Source: Methylobacterium sp. Leaf118
GTDB taxonomy: Bacteria > Pseudomonadota > Alphaproteobacteria > Rhizobiales > Beijerinckiaceae
Direction: 5' to 3'
NCBI RefSeq assembly: GCF_920984675.1
Contig: NZ_CAKLBV010000005.1
Coordinates: 62,001-126,000 of the forward strand
DNA: 64,000 nt
This document shows positions 58,563-64,000 of the stretch, in pieces. A program made the translations under genes and the position numbers. The notes beneath the pieces were generated by a model. That model was not told where the DNA came from, did no database searches, and saw only the letters and a list, made by a program, of their open reading frames with translations. Positions within the stretch are counted from its first letter, which is position 1. Each line of letters begins with the position of its first letter.

Positions 58563-59027
58563 ATGAGCGAGCACGAGGGCTACCTGCGCGAGGCGGTCGA
58601 GATCGCCCGGGCCAACGTGGCGGAGGGCGGGCGCCCCTACGGCGCCGTGATCGTGCGCGACGGCGCTGTGGTGGCGCGGGCGGCCAACACCACCCACACG
58701 ACCCTCGATCCCACCGATCATGCCGAGATGGCGGCCCTGCGGGCGGCGAGCCGGCGGCTCGGCCGGGCGAAGCTCGACGGCTGCATCGTCTACGCCAGCG
58801 GGCGGCCCTGCCCGATGTGCCACGCGGCGATGCGCCTCGCCGGCGTCGAGCGGGGCTACTACGCCTTCACCGCCGAGGAGGCGGAGGCCGAGGGGCTCAT
58901 CAGCGCCGGCATCTACGCCGAATTGTGCCGCCCTCCCGAGGAGCAGCCGATGCAGGTCCGCCACCTGCCGCTGCCGGGCGAGGCGAGCCCGTTCCGGGTC
59001 TGGGCCGAGCGGAAGTCGGGCGGCTGA
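58563..59027 (+). CDS. Nucleoside/nucleobase deaminase (CDA superfamily)
   Basis: A 154-residue zinc-dependent deaminase. The catalytic motif TDHAEM has H53 and E55, and the zinc cysteines lie in RPCPMCHAAM. The overall pattern (AVEIARANVAEGGRPYGAVIVRDGAVVARAANTTH) resembles guanine deaminase-like proteins more than tRNA adenosine deaminase. The gene starts 22 bp after the SPL-like gene on the same strand, so the two probably form a unit acting on purine or pyrimidine bases. Confidence 0.88.
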   Translation: MSEHEGYLREAVEIARANVAEGGRPYGAVIVRDGAVVARAANTTHTTLDPTDHAEMAALRAASRRLGRAKLDGCIVYASGRPCPMCHAAMRLAGVERGYYAFTAEEAEAEGLISAGIYAELCRPPEEQPMQVRHLPLPGEASPFRVWAERKSGG

Positions 59028-59075
59028 GCCGGCCCTTTCCGCCGCGTTCGGGCGGCCTGACGCCGCCCCCGCCCC

Positions 59076-59387
59076 TCAATGCGTCCAGGGCGCGGTGCGG
59101 TTGAACTTGAAATTGTCGGAGTAGGACAGCCCCTTGCGGATCGTGGGGGGCTTCGGTTCCTCGACTCGGTAGGCGATGCCCTGCGAGCGGGCATAGGCCA
59201 CCGCCTCCTCGGCGGTGTCGAATTCCAGCCGCACCTGCTGGAGCATGTCGGAGGAGCCGGTCCAGCCCATCAGCGGATCGGTCTCGCGCGGGGCCGTCTG
59301 ATCGAATTCCAGCACCCAGAGCTTGGTGCGCGCAAGCCCGGACTGCGTCGGGTCCTTGGCGGGGCGGTAGATGCGGGCGCTCGACAT
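59076..59387 (-). CDS. Complex I accessory subunit, NDUFS4 (18 kDa) homologue
   Basis: A 103-residue homologue of mitochondrial NDUFS4, an accessory subunit of NADH:quinone oxidoreductase in alphaproteobacteria. It reads ARIYRPAKDPTQSGLARTKLWVLEFD, then DPLMGWTGSSDMLQQVRLEFDTAEEAVAYARSQGI, ending SYSDNFKFNRTAPWTH. ATG 59387 is chosen because homology starts at once. A tRNA-Pro gene lies 28 bp upstream on the same strand, a linkage I recall from other Rhizobiales. Confidence 0.92.
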   Translation of the reverse strand: MSSARIYRPAKDPTQSGLARTKLWVLEFDQTAPRETDPLMGWTGSSDMLQQVRLEFDTAEEAVAYARSQGIAYRVEEPKPPTIRKGLSYSDNFKFNRTAPWTH

Positions 59388-59415
59388 CGGATGACTGACG
59401 ACTCCGGGAAGGCCA

Positions 59416-59492
59416 TGGTCGGGGCGATAGGATTCGAACCTACGACCCTCTGCTCCCAAAGCAGATGCGCTACCAGACTGCGCTACACCCCG
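59416..59492 (-). tRNA. tRNA-Pro (anticodon TGG)
   Basis: A 77-nt cloverleaf on the minus strand. Acceptor CGGGGTG pairs with CGCCCCG plus A and an encoded CCA. The anticodon stem TCTGC/GCAGA encloses TTTGGGA (anticodon TGG), and the T arm contains GGTTCGAATCC. All arms fold as expected. Confidence 0.97.
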
Positions 59493-60458
59493 ACACCCTC
59501 TTGGGCCTAGGGGAACTACGATTTTCGGCCCCGCCGGGCAAGCCTGGGAGTGGCCGCGAAGGGCACATCGCGAGGTCGTCCCGAGCGGTTCGGGGCGAGA
59601 ACCGCCAAAACAGTCACCCAGAATACGCCCCAGGCGTTCTCGTCTCGGGCCTTTCTCGCTCCCTAAGCGGCATCGACCTGGGGAAGAGCCTCACGCCGGA
59701 AGGGCGCGACGCCTTCGCCGCCGCCAGCGACCGGCCAGATCGGAATGGTCGCAAGCGCGAGCGCCAATGGGGGCCGCCGGAGCGGCGCCTGCCGCTCGGC
59801 GCGGCGCAGCGATGTGACCGGGGCGCCCTGGGGCACGCGCGACTGGCTGAAGGTCGATCTCTGCAGTTTCAAAATCCACGACGGCAGGCGCCGGCTGGCA
59901 AGGGAACTGGGATGACGTCTCTGAGCGTTCTGACGGTGTGTGCGGCGCTGTTAACGGCACAAGCTCAAGCAAAACATCAAAGCAATTCGCCAAAATGGAT
60001 CAAAGACCTATCTAAGATTAAATGATCGAATCATCATGAGACCGTCAAACTTCTACGAGCGCTGCGGAGCGTAGCCGATAGATTTCACAGCGAGTTCCAT
60101 AGCCTGAAGATCGGAGACGGGGACACCGGAAATAGGAAATATCTGGTTAATTTTATCATTAGCACAAATGTTTGATTTTAATAGTTCAATTTTATATTTG
60201 TTGGGACACTCGTAAAAATTATAAACACAGATCTAATTCGGCATATTCGCAAATAATGCTGGTTTTATTGCGAATTTATCATGTGTATATGGCGCACTTG
60301 TGCACCTCCACCCAACCTCCGGCTTGTGGTTGCGTTTGTTGCCCGCCCGCAACAGATCAACAACGTTTTAGTTCCAGTCCCTCAACCTGAGATGGACGCC
60401 ACAGCCACGGCGTGCTGAAAAATAATTCGACGGCAACGACCGTCTTCCGGGGGCTCTT
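59493..60458. other. Gene-poor, partly A+T-rich intergenic island
   Basis: The left part (to about 59,930) is G+C-rich. It contains open but unconvincing frames, including a plus-strand one ending at about 59914 (GAPWGTRDWLKVDL) that could be a gene remnant. From about 59,940 to 60,420 the sequence becomes strikingly A+T-rich compared with the whole window (for example TTTTATCATTAGC and TTTGATTTTAATAG). One 37-codon ORF is described separately. I see no terminal inverted repeats or transposase. Confidence 0.6.
59912..60025 (+). CDS. Possible 37-residue secreted peptide
   Basis: ATG 59912 follows AAGGGAAC by a usual distance. The product is MTSLSVLTVCAALLTAQAQA, a signal-peptide-like stretch with an AxA site, followed by a 17-residue cationic tail KHQSNSPKWIKDLSKIK. 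Short length makes chance likely; base composition changes within it. If real, it would be a secreted small basic peptide. Confidence 0.35.
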   Translation: MTSLSVLTVCAALLTAQAQAKHQSNSPKWIKDLSKIK

Positions 60459-61175
60459 ATGAACATCCGAGTTTGTTTCGCGGGCGCCCTGCTCGCAACA
60501 ATGGCTGCTGCCTGCGTTCCGACCGAAAAGGTCGCGTTCAATGCCGGGCCTCAGCAGCAATCAGTTGTCCGGGACGGCCGGAATGCCGTGATCTCGAAAA
60601 AGAAGAGTTCAACGGTCATCGTCACGTCCGCATCTCGCGAGATTGCAAGTGGAAGCCGGCCCGTTTTCGTCGTTGGTATCCAGAACAACGGCAAGATTCC
60701 GAGCGATTTCCGGGTCACCAGTGTGAGCGCCGTTCAAATTCAGGATGGGGCGCCATCAAAGTCGATGGCCGTTGTGACCTACGATCAGCTCGTGTCTGAA
60801 GAGCGCACGCGCCAGGTCGTGAGCGCGATCCTGGTTGGCGCGGCCATCGCTGGGAACGCCTACGCCGCACAGAACGCGAGCTACACCAACAGCGGGCGCT
60901 ACAGCCCCATCGCTGGCGCCATCAATGGGGCCCGGGCCGATGCCCAGAATGCCGCCCTCATCGGTGAAACAGTTGCCGGCGGTCAGCTCAACCTCGCCGC
61001 GTTGGAGCAAAACGTCATCAAGGACAATACGGTGATGCCGGCCGAGTGGGTCGGTGGCCAGCTTCACATCGAGCCTCCCGCTGGGGGCGTCGGGGCCGCG
61101 AAGGCCTATGTGATTACCGTGCCGGTCGGCAACGACATCCATGAAATCACGGTCACGCAGGGCAAGGCGGTTTGA
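60459..61175 (+). CDS. Putative lipoprotein, unknown family
   Basis: A 238-residue protein. The lipoprotein signal reads MNIRVCFAGALLATMAAACVPT, with the acceptor Cys at 19. An Ig-like or beta-rich part follows (SASREIASGSRPVFVVGIQNNGKIPSDFRVTSVSA), and then an Ala/Gly-rich segment that could insert in a membrane (VVSAILVGAAIAGNAYAAQNASY). Codon usage is less G+C-biased than in neighbours, and it borders the A+T-rich island, so acquisition is plausible. I do not recognise a family. Confidence 0.75.
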   Translation: MNIRVCFAGALLATMAAACVPTEKVAFNAGPQQQSVVRDGRNAVISKKKSSTVIVTSASREIASGSRPVFVVGIQNNGKIPSDFRVTSVSAVQIQDGAPSKSMAVVTYDQLVSEERTRQVVSAILVGAAIAGNAYAAQNASYTNSGRYSPIAGAINGARADAQNAALIGETVAGGQLNLAALEQNVIKDNTVMPAEWVGGQLHIEPPAGGVGAAKAYVITVPVGNDIHEITVTQGKAV

Positions 61176-61560
61176 CGTGAGACCAAGGCAGCGGATCGCA
61201 CACATAGCGCTCCGCCGCCTCCAACCGCGGACACACGCCTTCGAAGAGCTGAGCCCCCCTCCTGCACTTGCCCATCACAGCGTCCGCCATTTGCTCCGGA
61301 ATGACCCTCTCATGGGCACGGACCATGAGCCGGAAGCGGTCGAAGGCGTCGGGGTCGTCGATCTCGGGCCGGTCGGCATAGCGATCGATGGCTGGCCAAC
61401 GGACCTGCCCGGCGCCGCGCATGGCGGCCCGCTGCCAATGGTCGGAGATTCAGCGAACCCCTCGCTGTCAGAGGCGAGATGAGAGGCCGCCCAGATCATG
61501 CCGGCGCGGAAGCCGCGGAACACCGCTTCGCTCAGCCGCTGGGACGCGCGATTTTGGGAG
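61153..61560 (-). pseudogene. Frameshifted remnant of a hypothetical gene
   Basis: Minus strand. A frame from about 61560 reads ASQRLSEAVFRGFRAGMIWA, then SHLASDSEGFAES, after which it turns into shadow sequence. Shifting one frame near 61445 gives SDHWQRAAMRGAGQVRWPAI and continues DDPDAFDRFRLMVRAHERVIPEQMADAV to a stop at 61153. The two halves join naturally if one base is missing at GAATCTCCGACC. No start codon is seen upstream, so it is also 5' truncated. Its end overlaps the lipoprotein stop convergently. Confidence 0.5.
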
Positions 61561-61743
61561 GCGGGCAGTGGCGGACGAGGACCCGTCTCAGGAGGCGTCG
61601 GGTTACGGCGCTCCCATCGCCCGGATAGCCCGCAGCGGCCGGCCCGCTCGCGTGCGCCTCACGCCAGGCCCGCGTGCGACGGCATCTCCCTGCGGCGAAG
61701 CCGGCGCAACGTCGCTTCCCAAGGAAGACCCGCCCCGTAGGGG

Positions 61744-61959
61744 TCAGACCAAGATGTCGAGGACGCGCCGGTCCGCCTCGAGCGACGATTTCAAGAGGGC
61801 CGTGGTCACGCCGACCTCGGTCTTGGCCGAGACGAGATCGACCGCCGCCCGGGTCGGGTCCGCCGCGCCCTGCGGAGAGGCGACGCGGCTCGCCGCGCCG
61901 TCGAAGCGCTGGAAGGCGGCGGACAGGGCCGCCGTGCTGGTGGAGACTGCCGAGACCAT
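61744..61959 (-). CDS. Small protein resembling flagellar basal-body rod C-termini
   Basis: A 71-residue protein: MVSAVSTSTAALSAAFQRFD at the start, then TRAAVDLVSAKTEVGVTTALLKSSLEADRRVLDILV. The closing heptad-like helix ending in LDILV resembles the C-terminal helix of FlgC/FlgE-type rod and hook proteins. No other flagellar genes are nearby, and this could be a coincidental coiled coil. GGAG lies 7 nt before the ATG. It is divergent from the GST gene. Confidence 0.6.
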   Translation of the reverse strand: MVSAVSTSTAALSAAFQRFDGAASRVASPQGAADPTRAAVDLVSAKTEVGVTTALLKSSLEADRRVLDILV

Positions 61960-62127
61960 CGCCCGCTCCGTGCCGTCAGGGCCCCGACGAAAGCACGCGA
62001 GGCATGAAGCTTTCCTTGTCCGATTCCGCGCAAGGCGTTCGATCCGGCGGCTTGAACCCGCGGGAGGGCGCTCCCACCTCGCCGCTGGCCGGAACGTGAG
62101 CCGGCCGGCGGAAGGACGAAGCGCGCG

Positions 62128-62838
62128 ATGATCGACCTGCACTATTGGCCGACCCCGAACGGCCACAAGGTCACGATGTTTCTGGAGGAGGCGGGCCTGC
62201 CCTACCGGATCCATCCGGTCGATATCGGCAAGGGCGCGCAGTTCGAGCCCGCCTTCCTGGCGATCGCGCCGAACAACCGGATGCCGGCCATCGTCGATCA
62301 TGCGCCCGCCGACGGGGGCGCGCCGGTCTCGCTGTTCGAGTCGGGAGCGATCCTGCTCTATCTCGCCGAGAAGATGGGCCGCTTCCTGCCCACGACGTCC
62401 CGCGGCCGGGCCGAGGCGCTGCAATGGCTGTTCTGGCAGATGGGCGGCCTGGGACCGATGGCGGGGCAGAACCACCACTTCTCCCAGTACGCCCCGGAAA
62501 AGATTCCCTACGCCATCGACCGCTACGTCAAGGAGACGAACCGGCTCTACGGCGTGCTCGACCGGCGCCTCGCCGACCGGCCCTTCGTGGCGGGGGCCGA
62601 CTACACCATTGCCGACATGGCCTCCTATCCGTGGATCGTACCGTGGGAGCGGCAGGCTCAGGATCTCAACGCCCATCCGAACCTGAAGCGCTGGTTCGAG
62701 GCGATCCGCGAGCGGCCCGGCACGCAGGCCGCCTACGCGCGGGCGACGGAGGTCAACCCGAACCACGGCCAACCGATGAGCGAGGATGCCAAGCGGGTGA
62801 TGTTCGGCCAGACCGCGGCGACCACGCGGGGCGACTGA
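62128..62838 (+). CDS. Glutathione S-transferase family protein (YghU/YfcG-like)
   Basis: A 236-residue cytosolic GST. The N-terminal thioredoxin-like domain reads LHYWPTPNGHKVTMFLEEAGLPYRIHPVDIGKGAQF, with NNRMPAIVDH and the glutathione-contact LFESGAILLYLAEKMG. The C-terminal helical domain includes GADYTIADMASYPWIVPW. The TPNGHKVT active-site pattern is that of YghU/YfcG disulfide reductases. Probable role: thiol redox maintenance or detoxification. Confidence 0.9.
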   Translation: MIDLHYWPTPNGHKVTMFLEEAGLPYRIHPVDIGKGAQFEPAFLAIAPNNRMPAIVDHAPADGGAPVSLFESGAILLYLAEKMGRFLPTTSRGRAEALQWLFWQMGGLGPMAGQNHHFSQYAPEKIPYAIDRYVKETNRLYGVLDRRLADRPFVAGADYTIADMASYPWIVPWERQAQDLNAHPNLKRWFEAIRERPGTQAAYARATEVNPNHGQPMSEDAKRVMFGQTAATTRGD

Positions 62839-62916
62839 CACCGCGGCGCCCCTCGGAATGCGGCGGCGGCGGCGCGCGGACGGTGCGGAGGCCCCGAAGC
62901 GCCCCCCGCTCCGGGC

Positions 62917-63783
62917 TCAGCGCCCGCTGCGGCGCGTCGCGACGCGGGTGAGCGCGGCGAAATCCCGGTCGGCGTCGCCGTGGGCGATGGCATCGAGCAG
63001 GTTGTCGCGCAGGACGCTTGCGAACGGCATCGGCACCGAGGCCGCCTCGCCGGCCTCCAGGACCAAGCGGACGTCCTTCATCCCCAACCGCAGGGTGAAG
63101 CTCGGCGGATCGAACCGGCCCTCGCTGATGATCGCGCCGTAATTCGTGTAGACCGGCGAAGCGAACAGGGTGCTGGTCAGCATCGCCAGCACGTCCTTGC
63201 CGGGAATGCCGTGGCCTTCCGCGAAGGCCGAAGCCTCGCCCATCGCCTCGATCGCCGAGACCAGCATGAAGTTGCCGGCGAGCTTGACGGCGTTGGCCTT
63301 CTCGGGCTCCGCCCCGAAGCGCCAGGTTTTCGTCCCCATGGCGTCGAGGAGCGGCTGCACCCGGGCGATGGCTTCGTCCGCGCCGGCCGCCACGATATGG
63401 AGCGCGCCCGCCGCCGCGGCGTCCGGCCGGCCGAAGACCGGAGCGGACACGTAAGCGATTTTGGCCCGGGCATGGGTCTCCGTCAGCTCCTTCGCCAGGG
63501 CCACCGAGATCGTCGACAGGCCGACATGCACCGCCGGGCGGGCCGTCCCCTCGAGGAGGCCGCCCTGCCCGATCACGGCGCGCAGGGCCGCGTCGTCGGC
63601 CAGCATCGTGAAGGCCGCGTCTCCCGAAAAGGCCTCCGCCGCGCGGGCCACCGGCTCCGCCCCCTCGAGGGAACGGGCCGCCTCCGGCGTGCGGTTCCAG
63701 ACCCGGACCCGATGACCCGCTTCGACGAGGCGACGGGCCATGGCCCGGCCCATGCGGCCGAGCCCGATGAATCCCACATCCAT
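62917..63783 (-). CDS. NAD(P)-dependent beta-hydroxyacid dehydrogenase (3-hydroxyisobutyrate dehydrogenase family)
   Basis: A 288-residue enzyme. The dinucleotide motif is MDVGFIGLGRMGRAMARRL. The substrate-binding region VHVGLSTISVALAKELTE stands where many members have DxSTxxP, and the catalytic Lys lies in AVKLAGNFMLVSAIEAMGEA. The substrate cannot be assigned; GLYR-type or tartronate semialdehyde reductase-like members are alternatives. It lies 17 bp downstream of a partial hydrolase gene on the same strand. Confidence 0.88.
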   Translation of the reverse strand: MDVGFIGLGRMGRAMARRLVEAGHRVRVWNRTPEAARSLEGAEPVARAAEAFSGDAAFTMLADDAALRAVIGQGGLLEGTARPAVHVGLSTISVALAKELTETHARAKIAYVSAPVFGRPDAAAAGALHIVAAGADEAIARVQPLLDAMGTKTWRFGAEPEKANAVKLAGNFMLVSAIEAMGEASAFAEGHGIPGKDVLAMLTSTLFASPVYTNYGAIISEGRFDPPSFTLRLGMKDVRLVLEAGEAASVPMPFASVLRDNLLDAIAHGDADRDFAALTRVATRRSGR

Positions 63784-63800
63784 GTGCGTCTTCCCGCCTG

Positions 63801-64000
63801 TCAGTTACGGTCGAGGAAATCGAGCATCAGCCCGTTGAACATGCCGGTCGCCTCCATGTGGACGAGGTGGCCGACATTGGCGATGACCTCGGCGCGGCCG
63901 TTGGGCATCCGCGCGGCGAGCGCCCGGGCGTGGCCGGTGTTGTCGCCCATGCCGGAGCGCTTCTCCGGCGGCGCGAACGCCTTGCCCGGCGCGTTGCGGT
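63801..64000 (-). CDS. Alpha/beta hydrolase, C-terminal fragment (5' end beyond window)
   Basis: The minus-strand frame contains RMPNGRAEVIANVGHLVHME, then ATGMFNGLMLDFLDRN and a stop at 63803-63801. The VGHLVHME segment carries the catalytic His of alpha/beta hydrolases. Only the last 66 codons are inside the window, so substrate and length are unknown. Its spacing suggests an operon with the dehydrogenase that follows. Confidence 0.8.
   Translation of the reverse strand, partial: RNAPGKAFAPPEKRSGMGDNTGHARALAARMPNGRAEVIANVGHLVHMEATGMFNGLMLDFLDRN

Noticed and set aside
59640-59915. Transposase fragment in the gap after the tRNA
   Set aside because: Translations in both directions looked vaguely protein-like but no catalytic motif or inverted repeats could be found.
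60172-60390. A 72-codon ORF in the A+T-rich stretch
   Set aside because: Its composition is that expected by chance in A+T-rich DNA, there is no ribosome-binding site, and the Cys-rich end has no known pattern.

Overview
The window is G+C-rich chromosomal DNA from an alphaproteobacterium, most probably Methylobacteriaceae (Methylobacterium/Methylorubrum). The pointers are a formaldehyde-activating-enzyme (Fae) family gene, bchI for bacteriochlorophyll synthesis, a LOV-type hybrid kinase, an alphaproteobacterial NDUFS4-like complex I subunit, the dapB-gpmA pair, lptC-lptA-lptB, and a PdeM/Lhr repair pair. No prophage, complete IS element, CRISPR array or rRNA was found. One tRNA-Pro(TGG) is present.

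Layout. 1-11.2 kb: a minus-strand tripartite efflux operon (MdtA-like adaptor, two RND pumps, outer-membrane lipoprotein) followed by zwf, which runs off the left edge. 11.3-12.1 kb: a short membrane peptide and a strong candidate for an unannotated minus-strand small RNA with its own promoter and terminator. 12.1-26 kb: an aminotransferase, DUF4112 protein, lone yejE permease, GH3 beta-glucosidase, GGDEF protein, xerD with a coupled 50-aa gene, gloB divergent from a methyltransferase, marC, dapB, gpmA and a lone bchI. 26-34 kb: RNase D, lptCAB, a lytic transglycosylase, rpsD with a long leader, and a ClC transporter. 34-41.5 kb (minus strand): an RsbQ-like hydrolase overlapping a PAS hybrid histidine kinase, then the repair genes pdeM and lhr, and an esterase. 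42-52 kb: glcF, a lone receiver, metZ with a structured leader, an L,D-transpeptidase, a beta-barrel protein, an oxidoreductase, trmJ, a divergent Fae paralogue and icd. 51.5-54 kb: a gene with apparently compensating frameshifts, a small stress-type protein and the LOV kinase. 54-59.5 kb: glgX, a SHOCT protein, a spore-photoproduct-lyase-like radical SAM enzyme paired with a nucleoside deaminase, the NDUFS4 homologue and the tRNA. 59.5-61.6 kb: an A+T-rich, gene-poor island with a tiny secreted-peptide ORF, an orphan lipoprotein and a frameshifted remnant. The right end holds a flagellar-rod-like small protein, a GST, a beta-hydroxyacid dehydrogenase and a truncated alpha/beta hydrolase.

Most genes are housekeeping or envelope functions: efflux, LPS transport, peptidoglycan remodelling, methionine and lysine synthesis, and central carbon metabolism. 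Signalling is concentrated in the RsbQ/kinase pair, the LOV kinase, the single receiver and the GGDEF protein. The most unusual items are the small RNA near 11.7 kb, the RsbQ/hybrid-kinase overlap, the Fae paralogue lacking the catalytic histidine, and the SPL-like/deaminase pair. All function calls come from reading motifs and translations by eye; no database search was run.
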